Shown: one piece after another, positions 32,920-45,818 of the stretch
How the letters are laid out: the number at the start of each line of letters is the position of its first letter
Position numbering within the stretch: position 1 is the stretch's first letter
From: Heliocybe sulcata
Lineage: Eukaryota; Basidiomycota; Agaricomycetes; Gloeophyllales; Gloeophyllaceae
Length of the DNA: 64,000 nucleotides
Direction of reading: 5' to 3'
Assembly: GCA_004369045.1 (NCBI GenBank)
Contig: ML213516.1
Span: 732,435 to 796,434, forward strand
Notes under the pieces: generated by a model
Databases searched by the model: none
Told to the model about the DNA's origin: nothing
Seen by the model: only the letters and a program-made list of their open reading frames with translations
Made by a program: the position numbers and the translations under genes

Positions 32920-34956
32920 TCACACGAAATCGGAGTCGATGAGGTTGTTCGTCAGGATCAGTTCGCGTACTACGCGACTGTCAGTTCCGGTTCGTTATTT
33001 GGGACATGTACGACTTACTGCGGACGAGGATGATGGAGGTTGCTTGGTGATCCTGCGATGGGGAAAACAAGGTGTTTAGTGTATCAGAGTGTAACGGAGG
33101 AGAGCAGGCACTTGCAGTCGCTGTGGTGAGATGGATATGCAATTTCCGCGTTCGATTGGAGTGTTGTCGGTGGATCGCGGAGAACTTGGCTTTCAAGTCT
33201 ACACAGTTTTCCCTCAGTATTTTCCGGAGCACAACGTTCGGAGGCCGGGAAGACGAACTTACATTTGCTGACAGCCTCGACATTATTGGGCGAGTCCTTA
33301 TAGCTCGTCACATACTTGGAAAAGCTGATTCCGGAGTTGAGCTTCGCCTCCAGTGCGTCGACCTTGTTCAGCAACAGGATTATTGTCACGTTCGCGAGGA
33401 TCCGGTTCGTGCAAATTGATTGCCAGAGGTAGAAGGAGTCCCACTGGTGCGCATACATTGACATTAATAGTCAGGGAGGAGGAAGTCGGCGAATGGAGGA
33501 GGTACGCACGAGACGGTTAACGGAACGGTCTTCTGAGAGTGTTTGGTTGAAGGCGGATATTGGGACGAGGAAGATGATAGCATTCACTGTTCATTCAGAT
33601 CAATACTACGATCGCTGAATGCGCAGGGACGTCTTTACCGTCGTCAAAGAAGGGTGCCCATGCAGCTGTGTAAGAAGTCCATCAGTACGCTAAAATGTGC
33701 CTTGTTTGGACATCTGAAAACTTACGCCTTTGGCCTCGACTACCGCCCACGTCGTAGATGACCCACTCCCTGCCCGATTCAGTAGCTTGTTATATATCAG
33801 TTATACATACGGTCGATAGGTAAGGATAGAGCGGACGAACTGAACTGACCGGTCTCCATGATAAGCCGGTGCTCCTCAACACCCATAGTTTGGAGACGTG
33901 CCTTGAGGATATCCTCTGCGGACCACATTTAGTGATCAGGAGTTAGGAAAAATAAAGGGAAAGCATCGCACCAGGTGTAGGTACATAGTCTTTGGATGCT
34001 ATTCGGGATACTTCGTTCAAGAAGCTGCACAGGCGTGCCATGAAGATTAGAAGAAGGGGTGGTGAAGCGTTCCAAGGGCTACTCACAATCCTGACTGCTC
34101 CTGTAACGCGATGTCATTGCTGGACAAGCCCTTCTGCACGACAGGGTCTGCCCACAACTCCGTGATGTCGTCTCTACAAGCTTCAATCACCCGTCCTGCG
34201 TCTTCAAGCTCGTCCGGACTTTGCGGCCGCGTTCGATGACTGAGCCTCGCCAACGCCTTCCACCCACTCCCCGATCTCACCGAGACTTCACTCGCAGAGT
34301 TCAGCCCCTTTCGCGACACGTGCGGGTCATCGGCGGATATTCGCTTGCTCAGCATCTCCTCCACTCGCTTTAAAGGCGACAGGCGCATTTTGAGGCGCCT
34401 CAGCTCGTCCGTGGGTTCGATGATGGGCCCGGTGAGAGTGCCCGGCTGCGAGTCTGGCGATTGCGAAATTCCGAGCACATCGAAGCCAGTCACGATGACC
34501 GAGGCGGGTGATGAGGATATGGCGAATTGTGGGTTGGCGGAAAGGAGGTCGAGAATGAAATTTACAGAACGGACCAGGTTCAAGTGGATTACAGCCCTCC
34601 ATGCCCCTGACTCGGCCTTGAAGGCCTTGGGCGTGAATGAAAGCTGGAAATTCTTCAACATTGTAGATTTCCCTGATTCAGCTTGGCCTAGCGCACATAA
34701 TGGTCAGAGTAAGTATAGCTCGGTTTAAACTTTTGATAGTGAGCGTACCCAGTAGCAGGATCTTCATTTGAGGGCGCCTGCTCTTCATCTCTTGCCTATG
34801 CTGCTCAATTGCCTTGTCAATCTCATCGCTGACCCGCTTTGCCTCCCTCTCCTGCTCGAGACGCTCCGTCCGCTGGGTTTCTGTTTCTTCCTGATTTGTC
34901 GGGGGAGGTGGCCATATGTGTCCAGAGTCATAGCTGATCGAGGTTCGCTGGCGCAT
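32920..34956 (-). CDS. Heterotrimeric G-protein alpha subunit, enlarged form
   Basis: Signal-transducing GTPase. Exons (minus): 34956-34749, 34687-34087, 34024-33972, 33915-33846, 33769-33726, 33665-33639, 33586-33510, 33443-33263, 33198-33116, 33052-33019 and 32969-32920; 475 aa, against about 350 for canonical G-alpha. G1 is LLLGQAESGKST. Around residues 120-240 the helical domain carries a large insert rich in Ser/Pro/Arg, as in other basidiomycete G-alpha paralogues. Switch II reads YDVGGSRGQRPAW where canonical proteins have DVGGQRSER, so the catalytic Gln is a Ser. G4 is LLLNKVDALEAKL, G5 is HLTTATDH, and the C-terminal helix is IRELILTNNLIDSDFV. The intron 33115-33053 begins with GC (GCAAGT). 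The N-terminus lacks a MGC-type myristoylation start; an upstream exon is possible. Confidence 0.85.
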
Positions 34957-35352
34957 CGCAGATGCTTGGAGCCTAGGCAAAGACGAAAAGAATGACAGTC
35001 GAAATAATAGAAGGTGTGTGGTACAGAGAGAAGGTAATTAATACATGGGGACACTCGTATCGTCGCGGAAGGACCGCATAAAGCTTGGAGGCACCGGCGT
35101 CGCGGCTGCTTTCCTTGCTCTAACCATTTAAGTTTGGTCCGGTTGCCACCCAACTGTATACCGCTTGCGACACTGATAATCGATGGCCTCTGATACTCAT
35201 ATAAAGGGGACATGTTTCGCAAATTGTTTTCTGGAATATTCTTGCCGCCTCTCCAAGAAATCTGCCCTATTCTGCATTGCGACAAACGTGCTAGCCCAGG
35301 AGTTATGGTGATTGCGACGGGAGGAAGGTACAGGCTCCCATCATCCTGAGAA
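34957..35352. other. Intergenic between two minus-strand genes
   Basis: Promoter region of the G-alpha gene and 3' flank of the esterase. An extra 5' exon of the G-alpha gene could lie here, since an acceptor-like CCTAG sits just upstream of its ATG. Confidence 0.35.
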
Positions 35353-37436
35353 TCAGTTCTGCTCGTGATCTACTTGGCTAGCGGAGAAGGCGCAACCCAA
35401 TGTCTCCGACACAGGTTCCATCTCGAAGTAGCTCCCACTAACGGTGGTCGTGTTTTGCGGATCCCGCTGCAGGACTATCCTCTCCCTGTAGTCGAGCGTA
35501 TATGGCGGCCACGCGGGCGACCGTGCCAGCTTGTAAGTGTTGGGATCAGCTGATCGCACAAATGATAGCCAATATGCAATCAACTCCGACGCAAATGCAA
35601 GATCGGCAGGGGTCTCGGGTGCGTATGTTGTCGTGCCGTTGAAGCTGGCAAACGTCAAAGGAAGACTGAGATCGGGTAACGAGGCCGTGCCTGCGAACGC
35701 GCTTACCTGGTGTTGGTTCCCCCAAACATCATAGAAATTTCAGCCGCGTGCTCGACGAGTGTGTCGCTGAGAGACTGGGTGAGACTGATCGTGTTGTAGC
35801 GGTACGTCCAGGAGCTGTTCGTCACCGAGAAAGCACCGCCCCATATTGATCGCTGTGCGGAAATGTGAGTGTTTTGATAGTTGACGACGATGCTAACTTA
35901 CAGCGCATCTGACGGTAGGGTTTCCGGTAGCAACCCGAAACTGCTCGTCGTACGAGGAGAACTCGGAAGCGGGATAGACGTAGGGATATCCGGCGAGGTC
36001 AAATGGAGTCAGAGCAGGGAAGTAGGACTGCAATGCCGCCGAGATACTTGCTCCGCTGGCTAATGTCTCGTTGGACACGGAGCTATGTGAAGACCTTAGT
36101 CCAAATGACAGCCTAGCTGGCATACCACGTACCCAACCAGCAGTGGAACCCTGGCGAACTCTCCTCGAAGCACTGAACGGGTGGGATAGTCAGTGATGAC
36201 GGTTCCGTCCAGCACAGGGACGAAGTTCTTGTATGGACCCGTACTATCAGTTCTGGTCAGGAAATAACCACCATCAATCAAGGCAGGACTCACTAGTTGT
36301 ACGTGACAGTGTCTTGTGCTCGAGCCAGAGCGCTGATGCTCACATTTCGCAGACAGGCCATCTGTTCAGTTGATGTTCCGGACCCACAACCAGCTTGAGT
36401 AGCATAGTATTGGAATAGATCCTATTACACGGACGGTGAGAATATCAGCAATTGTAATCGCATTCTCTCTCTTACCAATTTTGTCGCCGGCGGGACGACT
36501 GGGTGGCGATAGACGCTTTGCGCCACGGCGCCATGGAACAGCTGTGCGCCCTCGTTCGCAACAAGGTGGATGGCCACGGACGAAGCACCGGCACTCTCGC
36601 CGCCGATAGTCACTCGATTAGGATCACCGCCGAAGTAGCTGATATACTGGCTGATCCATCTCAACGCCTGCACCTGATCAAGAAATCCTGCGTTGTTGTC
36701 ACCCAGTGTCCCGTTTGAAGCTACGAAGTCGGGATGGGCCAGGAAACCGATGGAGTCGAGACGATAGTATATCGACACAATGACCACGTTGGGACTCTGG
36801 TTCACCCAAGGATCGAAAGGAAAGTCAGCAGGATTGCCGTAAGCGTAGCCTAATTGCTCAGTGAATACCCGTCTGACAATCACCACTCATCGGACGGACT
36901 CACCTCCGCCATGGATCCAAACAAATACAGGTACTTCCGGCTTTATCAGCCGGGCCCGAATAACTTATTTCAAATACGAGCTGCTTACAGTCAGCTCCCG
37001 TCGTGGCACCATACGGCGAGTAGATATCGACGTTCAGACAGTCCTCGCTTCCACCGCCTCCGGCATCGCCGTCTGTTCATGGTCCATCATTCATTTAGTG
37101 CGATCAGTGCGCAGCGGATCAATCAACTTGGGGCAGGATCTACTCACCGCCAAGAGTTCCCTGAATGCAGAAGGTGCGTGGCATCGTTGCATCAACGACT
37201 TGGCCGTTCGCACTATCTGCGACACGGCTCGTGTTGAGCGGCACGGGCGCTCGGAAGCGAAGGTTGCCCACGGGAGGCTCAGCGTACGGGATGTTGTAGT
37301 ATACCACTGTGTTGGGGTACGTCTGATTACCTTCGTAGCTGACATACCCTACGTCGACCACGTTTCCTGGCAGAGTTGCGCCTAGCGCCAAGCCCGCTAC
37401 AGCCAGAGAGACCCATATACCCGCGAGAGGCGACAT
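35353..37436 (-). CDS. Secreted type-B carboxylesterase/lipase
   Basis: Alpha/beta-hydrolase of the carboxylesterase type-B family, cleaving esters outside the cell. Exons (minus): 37436-37148, 37072-36989, 36933-36904, 36849-36476, 36421-36294, 36243-36133, 36082-35902, 35852-35707 and 35665-35353; 551 aa. An N-terminal signal peptide is evident (MSPLAGIWVSLAVAGLALGA). Family motifs: YNIPYAEPPVGNLRFRAP, SEDCLNVDIYSP, PVFVWIHGG (oxyanion loop), the nucleophile elbow GGESAGASS and a catalytic-type His in LVEHAAEISMMFG. Several NxS/T sites fit a glycoprotein. It is close to the usual family length (about 540), so probably intact. Confidence 0.85.
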
Positions 37437-38277
37437 CTTGGCGGAGGAGTCACGGGCAACGGACTGCCATTTAAATTGTGATTTTCATGGTATTTAAATG
37501 CTGCCTGCAGGCTTCCACGCAACTGGGATGAATGGTGGTCCGCTAGTAGGAATGAGGGAAGTAGGTAATTATACCTCAGAGGAAGACCACCGGGTGGTCA
37601 TGAGACTCTACGGACTGTCAACCTCGGTACGTCGATATTTTTGAGTGATATTTACGGAAGCAATGATCCCGAGGCTATGCCGAAAATTCGCAGTGAGCTG
37701 GTATCGCATACACGCACGTTCAATCAGTCCAGGATCAAAGGGTCTGAGTGTATTTGACCGTTCTATCTCGGCACGTTCATAGGCCGTGGTACGAGATTGC
37801 TGTCTCATTCGCCTACGTGACATTCATTTGTGCTGAAGCCCAAGTTCGAAAATAAGCATAAGGGCTTGTATACACTCACCGCGACGTCCTGCAAGACATA
37901 TGGACCACTGTCGAATTCTCGCGTCTCGGCATGGTAACAAACTGGTACAAGGGTTGTCTTCTCGCGCAAAAGCCGCAGTGCGTCGACCAAGAGAATGCAT
38001 CAGAATATAGTCGGTGGGACATATATATTCGAGGAAGCTTCAGGATTAGACCAAAGCAAGTTTAGGAACAGAGCAAACCAGGCCACGCATCGTCCTCCTC
38101 AAGTTTATGCCTAAGGACACACTATCCCACACTGATGATGCATAATCGCTATCCCATAAGTACGTCGCCAGCCTCATCGATCGATAACTCATGCGCAACG
38201 AAGGGTGAACTAGTTGGCAAGAGTCTAAGACGAGACTTGAATGTGGCAATACATGACAACATACTGTGGCGGACCGG
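37437..38277. other. Intergenic
   Basis: Upstream of the esterase. No gene recognised. Confidence 0.4.
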
Positions 38278-39342
38278 GTACTCGGACAGACCGTCTACTC
38301 GGACACCCGGCCTTTGTAGACTGACTCGCTCGACCTTACTCCACAACTGCTGTACTATTGTACAGCTACATAGTAGAGTAATATATGTGCAAATGTTGGG
38401 AGCAATACAGTGTATAGCGAGCGAGATATCAGTTCCAGAGTCACCTGAATTTCTCCTTTTGGGTACTTTCTCGCGCTGCGCGCACTCTGCGCTGACAATG
38501 ACCACCATCTCGCCGACCTCTCGCTGCGTCAATTGTCCTGAACCTTGCTTTGTTTATACCATCTGCATCTTGGCTACGACTTGACACTATCCTTGTGTGA
38601 TACGGAGACATATATGAGCTAATATCTGGTCAACAGCACGGTCTCCTTCATTTCAAGCTACGACAAGTTTGCATTCTCCAACCGCCAGCTCTATGTCTGC
38701 TTTCAAGAAACTTGGCATATAATATCATCTACACCTGGACATGCTACTCTCATTGTTTCAGGAATTTGATAATGCTGTGGGCTGTTACGGATGCAGGTTG
38801 GGACCGAGATGGGGTTGCAGCAGGGTGCTCGGAAAGCAAAAGGAGGATTTTGGGAATGTGTTTAGGGGAGGGTAAAACTCTTGTAAGAATATCTTCCAAT
38901 GTCTATATGATAGTGTCTGGAAGCAAGATTTCCTGTGTTGAGCACCCTGCCCGGGCATATCAGGCTGGTCATCTCCCAGCTGGCCTGAAAACCAGGTATA
39001 GGCCTCTCTAGGGCCATCCTGATATGCCTAATCCATCACACTTTCTGTGGCTTTTTGTATATAACATTGTTCCACCGGTATGGTATGACCTATATACCAA
39101 GTTTCCTGCCAGTATAGCGCATGCAAACCGTCACTGTTAGGACTGTCCGAGTACATGGTCCTCAGCCACATCCAGCCTGGCTGCACAAAAATATTTCTAC
39201 AGCACTCTATTCTTCACATAAAATCACGAAATCATCGTCATATCATAGAGAGCTTTTGTGCCGACATTTATAAAAAGGTTTGGTGTTGAACGGATAACGT
39301 GCGCGCACATGAGTTGGTAAATACCGTAGGGTGTCCGAGTAC
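38278..39342. repeat. Region bounded by nested inverted repeats
   Basis: GTACTCGGACA (38278-38288) is the exact reverse complement of 39144-39154. TACTCGGACACCC (38296-38308) is the exact reverse complement of 39329-39341. Inside, GGCATATCAGG (38954-38964) pairs with 39018-39028. There is no ORF of note. It could be a short non-autonomous element or its remains; no target-site duplication was identified. Confidence 0.45.
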
Positions 39343-42300
39343 GCGGCCCAGCACAGTAGGCAAATAACGCGTTTGTGGCGGAACCACGTGTTTTATTGAC
39401 CCTGAGTGTGTCTCGTTGTTCCAGACTGTTGCTTACACTGTGTCTCTTTTCGCACAAGGTTTCCTCTCTTGCTTTCTTGTCGTAGCTGTGGTAGTCCTCG
39501 ATCTCTGTAGTCTTGACATGGTCGCCCTGCACGGTGCTATCATCTTCTCGGCCTGAATCCTAAGTCCCGGTTAAGGTGTGCAAACATGGCGAGTCGTCTC
39601 CGCAGCTAGGCACAGTGGCATATCTTAATGATTTCTGATGGATTTGCTGCAGGATACCACGCCCAAGCGATCGTTCCTTCAACTATCCTCTTTCGTCCGT
39701 GGTTCGTTGTTGGGCCCTCGAATGCGGACCTGAGCCGCAGGCAACAGGTCGATCTGTGGAAGCAGCCTGAATGCTTCGGACTCAGGCGACTATGGCTGCC
39801 GAGCTTCTGAGGTCTATGCTCTTCTCTATTGAGGACAAGAGCATGCGCTCTAGCATGCCATCATCATGGTACCATATCAGTTCCAGACATTGTCGCAATC
39901 CCGGCCGCACCATTGTGGCGTGTCAGCTTTCGCTGGTATATATAATACACGATGTCCGCAGACTTTGTCACCAAAGAGGCATCGCTGGCTGTGCCGCGTA
40001 TCGGCCGACTCCGTGTTGCGCCACCATACATCGCTCTTCTACCCGGGAAAAGTCCGTGATGAAAGGCCAGGCAATCAGTCCATGTATTCTACTAAAATAC
40101 TGATCTCCTTCGAACCATCAGGAGCCGGCATCTTTGACCGGCACAAGACTCCTTCGATTCCTTTAATGTACAAGCTGCGATCATCACGATTGTACCTCTG
40201 GATCGTGCTCTGGCATTTCAGGGAAATCCGGTATCTTAAGTGGCAGCAGCTGAGAGCCGGAACTCGTACCGTTCGCGTGCCTAGCACTGCTGTGGTTCCA
40301 CGTATATCGTTTTCGCTGATTGCATCCAGCTTCAATCAACCTCGGAAACGGATACTCGGTCCTGTTTTTCTCTATTCGCGTTGGCTCTTGTTATTGGTCG
40401 ATATCAGCTTGGTCCGCGCTCACTATCTTTCCTTTCGAGTGTTACACCGCTCCCCACAATGCATATAGCATCCGACAGGTAAGCACAACTCCGCGATATC
40501 GGACCACCTTTCACATCTTCACGCACTTTCTCTGTCGCCCCCGTATGCAGTTAACGCAGATCGCAGGAATCGCTTTGGACGGTCCAACAACAATGAAGCA
40601 GAGAATGATCACAAACTCAATTGAAAGCAAGTGGTATGTTGTCCGTGCTTTCAGGATTAGAAGGAATGCTTATTTTACGTCCAAAGCATATCGGCTCTAT
40701 GTTCCCTTAGTACACTGTCAATGATTTTGGCTCTATACCACGCGCTATACGCGTGCGTATTCGGCACCGGCCAACGAAGGATCATCGCGGGCGCAGTACC
40801 AGTAGGCCGTCCCATGGATTTGAGCACCAGTCGAAGTCGGGAACTCCGATGCGAGTAATCTTGGAAGGAATACTCATTACGGCTGCTGAGCCTCCATTAC
40901 ACTGGTTGATGCCTCGCTTCGGCGTTTAAAAAGTATCGCGCGGAGGCTTTAATCCGGAAGAATAGTACTACAGAGAAAAGCAATAGAGCACATACCAGGA
41001 TGAGCTACGTCAGTCAGATTTTCCCATTCCCCAATCTATTGAAAAGCTCTTATAGCTGCCGTATTCTGTGTCTTCGGGACATTTGGCCCACGTGGTGCCT
41101 CCGACCTTCGGTTTCGGTGGGGAGACTCAAGACTGTCGTGGCCACGCTCAGTCCAGCCTGATGTACCGCATGTTCGAGCTGATGGTTAATCCCATGGGTC
41201 CTGTTCTGCCTGTCGACATGTGAGCTGTCTGCCAGTTCACCTTCCCTCATCTCGCATAGTGTTGGACCCTAGCAGGCGACAGATTTATTCCTTGGTTCCG
41301 CCGTCAAGGATTGGCGTCTCAGGTGAAAAGTACTCCAGTTCATTTCGAATGGTCAACCGATTAGAGTTGATAACCTTCCGCGTCTGGCGTTGCGTCGACC
41401 ATGCAGCTGCGCTCCCCGTTCATACTCTGCGAAGAGTTAAACTTTAAGCGTGGAAGCCCTCACTCATGCGGACTTCACATCCGCAGCCGAAGCCGCAGCC
41501 GCGCACGGGACCAATGTGATATTTGCATTGAGAAGATCAACGGATGCTCTGGCAGTCCCGGTCCTGCAAGACTGGGTGGCACAGCTTCCCATCATAGGTT
41601 CACAGCCGGGATTCCGGGTGGTTATTGGGAATCTCACGGGTACATGGCGCAAGAATGTGCCATGGATACTGCTATCTTTGTCCCGTAGAAAGACGATATG
41701 GATTAGTTGGAATCAGATGTATTATGTACGATAAAAGGGTTTGTGGCTTGTGGCTTCCGGATCTCGTTAAAGGGCAGTGGCAACGCAGTCCTTACGGGCA
41801 TTGAGCGGTCTGTGATAATTCCGCATCATGTGTTCTAAAGTTCTGAGAGAAAGGCCATACTTCACATACTATGACGGCTATTGGTCACCGATAGATAGAG
41901 TCATACCGTCAGAGGCGTCAGCGTCGTGAATGCCACAGCCTGTCGGATGTCCGTCAATTCATCGCGGCAACTGCCGAACCCGGGCGTACTCGGGCATGCA
42001 CTTTTCGACTGTCTGCCTCAAGCTACGTGTCTCGCGAACTCCTGTAGATGCTCTATTCTACCTCCAACCATTATTCTTTACTGGACGCATTAATATTGTT
42101 GCGTCCAAAACGGAACCGGCTTGTTGGAGACAGCTCGCGAACTTGAATGATTCTCAGCTCTTCGCACAGCCTGAGCACCTAGCAGATTCATCGTCTAACA
42201 CTTGATGCACACGTCGACTGACTCTGCGTTACGCCGCTGCCGTATCTGGGCGATGGAGGAAACTGACCGGCAGAGGCGCCTGCCTATCAACCCCGACATC

Positions 42301-42978
42301 TCGCGCATGCTCCTCCTTCTTGGCTGCCTCTTGATTTGTTATACACTCGCGGACTCTGCATGCCCACCGTTCTATGCTGTGGCAGCGCGGGATAGCTGCG
42401 AGGCGACTTAATGCGCCTTGTCTGCTGGGCGACAAATGTCCTGATTGCGGTCGGTCTGCGATCAAGTCGGGACCGAGGCCGCTGGGTACTTGGGCTGTAC
42501 TCGAACTATAGCTGTGAACTAAGGTCAATTTACTCCCATGTGATCTGGTTGGACTACTTGCATATGAACGCCCAGTACTCAGAGCTGGCGCTTAACTGTA
42601 TCCCTACGGGGCGTACCGTAACCAGCGCATAGTCCGAGAGTCTTCTGCTTTGCCATTCGCAGATGCAAAATCGACGAGAGTGTACCATCAAGGGTTCCCG
42701 TCTACAGGAGGCGATGTCGTGGTTACCAGCACACTCGAAACGCCGCAGCTCATACACACAGTAGACAACCATCGGACGCCCGCTTCAACACGACTATCGA
42801 ATTTGGGCAACTATGGCCAGCCCTGGCCCTAGCGCGCGCATGGTCAATACAGCCTTTGTAGTACCTGAAGCGCCGTGATAGAGGCCCCTTCAGCTCCTGG
42901 AGAAAGTCCCGGCTTCCTCTTGATGCTCTGTCGGAGAACTACACGCACGGTCGATCTCACAGCCTCTTGTCTCGCAAG
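39343..42978. other. Gene-poor stretch
   Basis: About 3.6 kb with scattered short ORFs (longest about 200 codons, 39866-40468) that show no recognisable family or consistent splicing. Possibly decayed genes. Confidence 0.35.
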
Positions 42979-42984
42979 TATAAG
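42979..42984 (+). promoter_or_regulatory. Putative TATA box
   Basis: TATAAG 112 bases before the start of the barrel protein at 43091. Confidence 0.4.
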
Positions 42985-43022
42985 AGCTCTAGGATGAAGC
43001 TACGCAATTCACATTCAGCATA

Positions 43023-43054
43023 CATTCTCTATTCATAACATTCTCTACTCATAA
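43023..43054. repeat. 16-bp tandem repeat in the leader
   Basis: Two copies of CATTCTCTAYTCATAA head to tail (43023-43038 and 43039-43054, one mismatch) in the probable 5' leader of the following gene. Confidence 0.75.
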
Positions 43055-43090
43055 CAGCATCATCTACTCGACACATTCATTAATATTACA

Positions 43091-43740
43091 ATGTACTTCT
43101 CTCTTATTGCCGTCTTCTCCATGCTCTCCCTGTTCGCTGGTTTCGCTCAGGCAGCTCCTTTCGCTCGCCGGAATGGAACGGATACGGGCTTGTCGGCGCG
43201 TGCGACCAACGCTCGCCTTACCTGGTATCAAGTTGGCCTGTGAGCACGTTCTCAGCGGTTCTCACATCCTGACGTTAACTCTCGTCTCGCGGGTAGAGGA
43301 GCATGCGGGAAGAACAACGTCCCCAGCGATTTCGTGAGTTTCCCCGCGTCCTAATTAGGATCAGGCACATGAGAGCTGACGAATTTGAGCCGGCAGGTGG
43401 TAGCGTTAAACGCTGCTGTAAGTGATGCCATGAGCTATTTGCATGCCAGTCGGGATCTACGGCCCTAACAAACTCTCGTTTACCCCTTAGGATTTCGGAG
43501 CCGGCTACCCCGGTCCCCACTGCTTCCAAAACATTGTTATCAACGCGAACGGCAAGTCGGCTACGGCACAGATCGTAGACAAGGTATGCGATGTCGACAG
43601 TTCCGAACGGCACTTTCATTGACACGACTATTCAGTGCCCTGGCTGCCCTGAAGGAGGACTGGACCTCAGCGAAGGTTTATTCAGTCACTTCGCTAACCC
43701 CGACGTCGGTGTTTTGACCGGCTCTTGGAATTACGCTTGA
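43091..43740 (+). CDS. Small secreted double-psi beta-barrel protein (expansin/barwin-like), copy 1
   Basis: RlpA-like/barwin-type domain protein, probably secreted and acting at cell walls. Exons 43091-43239, 43297-43333, 43397-43417, 43491-43583 and 43636-43740 give 134 aa. There is a signal peptide (MYFSLIAVFSMLSLFAGFAQA) and then a short Arg-containing pro-region. The barrel has LTWYQVGLGACGKNNVPSDF, ADFGAGYPGPHC, ATAQIVDKCPGC and GLDLSEGLFSHF, with the paired Cys and the Asp of the family; it ends LTGSWNYA. The conserved HFD Asp of active barwin enzymes is represented by the VDKC Asp only. Paralogue at 60454. Confidence 0.85.
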
Positions 43741-44501
43741 ACCCCGAAGCCAAGCTTCCCGGAAGCAGTCTGTCCGGTAACTTAGTCCCATGTGCAGGCC
43801 ATTTTGGGCACAATGTCCAAACACCGCCGGCGGGTTGCCTGCACAAACGCCCGAAGTCATTCGTTCATATATTTATCGTATTTATTCTGTCAAGTGTTGT
43901 CACCGCGTATCGTACCATCATGTAAACGTCCACTCCCTGTAGTAGCAGTGCCACATTAAAGAAGTGGAGCTTCTAGTCGCTAATGTTACGTGCCTTATAT
44001 CACACGGGAGGAGTAACTGAGACATTCTGATGAGCCAAGCAGATGGCTTTTGTCTCGCAGGCCTTTTCTGCCTTCGGCAGCTAGTCTGTAAACCGGAACA
44101 AGATCGCGGGTAGTGCGAAGAAATTAGTTCTAGGGCGCCACGTCCAGATCGGAGTCGGGCATGGCGAACGCTCGGATCCCTCGCGCAGCACGCAGACACG
44201 GCGGATACAATAATAACCACAGACCGCTGGCCATCATGAGCGTCATCTTCTCTCGGATCGCGAGCTATCCCTCGCGATAAAGATGCAACCGAGTCGGAAG
44301 CCGACATTTTAGGCTATGCTGACGATAAGAGGAACCCAGACGAGAGAGTACTGCCGGTGTAGGTTAGCGCATGGTAGGGACCCGCTGTGACGCCAGATAC
44401 GCCATCCCGGAATTGAGATCCTGTGACCCTGCCACCCGTCGATTATAAATGCAGCAGTTTGCAACCCATTCCCGTTCCTCACCGAGCTCACCTTCGCGGC
44501 T
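43741..44501. other. Intergenic
   Basis: No gene recognised. ORFs on the minus strand here lack features. Confidence 0.4.
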
Positions 44502-45340
44502 ATGGCAGCACGTCAGCGATTTACCCTCTACGACCTGGAAGGAAAAGTCCGCCCATGGTCGCCGCACGCCTTCATCGTGCGCATGATCCTCAACTTCAAG
44601 GGTATCCCCTACAATACAGTGTATATCAGCTTTCCAGATATACGCCCTACCATCCATAAATTGGACCCGTGAGTCAAATTTACTGTTGCAGTAGGCGCTG
44701 ACCGACCAGGTCAAGTTGTCTCAGCAAGCAGGAGCAGTTAACCATACCATTCCTGGTTGACAACGCTAAGAAGACCACCGTGGTAGACTCGCTTGAGATC
44801 GCCGCCTACCTAGAGAAGGAATGTCCGCAGGCACCATCGGTCTTGCCGGGTGGAATCCAGCCGCTCTGTTCGTTCTGGTATAAAGACTTCCTACATCCGA
44901 AAGTCTTGATACCTGTCCTGAAGATGCTCCTCGCACCCGTGTGCAACGACATCCTGGATGACCGAGGAGCCGAGTACTGGAGAGTAACACGCGAGAAGAG
45001 GTTCGGAATGCGGCTCGAAGATATGGCCGGATCAGAGGAGCGCTGGATGCAATTGTGGACCCTTCTCGAGCCAGAGCTTCAGCGGATAGGAAAGGCTCTA
45101 AGGTCGAATAGAAGCTGCTATCTGCTTGGTAACACCCGTGAGCGCCAGAAACCTTGCTATATTCACGCGTGGAGCGGGACTGATGTCCCCGAGGCAGCGT
45201 CTTATCCAGACTTCTCGTTCTGCGCAGCGCTTGCCTGGGCGCAGGTCGCAGACGAAGGCCTTTTCAGAAAGATGGTCGCGGCACATCCTGCCATCTGGCA
45301 GCTTTGGCAAACGCTCGGGGTCCACACGGGCGGGCCTTGA
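44502..45340 (+). CDS. Glutathione S-transferase-like protein
   Basis: Likely cytosolic GST. Preferred exons 44502-44668, 44725-45128 and 45198-45340 give 237 aa. The last intron (69 bases) has no stop, so a 260-aa unspliced product is also possible. The thioredoxin-like N-domain reads TLYDLEGKVRPWSPHAF, then RMILNFKGIPYNTVYISFPD, then the cis-Pro region LTIPFLVDNAKKTTVVDSLE and IAAYLEK. The active residue is probably the Ser in PWSPHAF. The C-domain is all helical, with RWMQLWTLLEPELQRIG and YPDFSFCAALAWAQV. This arrangement matches the fungal GSTs with an extended strand-2 loop. Substrate unknown. Confidence 0.8.
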
Positions 45341-45818
45341 CCATATTGCTTGCCGTGGGTGTGGTACCACAGTTTAATAGTGAAGATATGATATCACGGG
45401 CTAATTTTGTACGGGATTCTCCTCTTCGATGGGAAGGCTTGTCGCACTTTTGGATCATTCCATTGGTATTGTACGCTCTGTCAGTACTGTGACATACAGG
45501 ATCAGCAAGGGTGTACTACAGTATGAATTGCAACATGTACAACCTAGTAGCGTACTTGAAAGTATATCATTGGCCTTCAGGCAGATTCTGGAGGGCGTAA
45601 GAGACAATACACTTGCTCAGCTCAGAACGGACTGACGGCGTTGTCGGGCAGGACGGTGACGCGTGACGTCACACGTACATGAGTGTCGGCTTTGTCATCA
45701 TTCCTCTGTTTGCGACAGCCCTCAGATCGTTCACCCGACACATTGTACACCGTCTGAGAGCGGTCCTTGCATCTCTTTCTACGTTTTCTAGTAACATCTG
45801 TGTACCTCTTGGCGAACT
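45341..45818. other. Intergenic
   Basis: No gene recognised between the GST and TFIIA genes. Confidence 0.5.

Noticed and set aside
39866-40468. 200-codon plus-strand ORF in gene-poor DNA
   Set aside because: High Arg/Ser/His content, no domain and no splice partners; kept only as possible decay.
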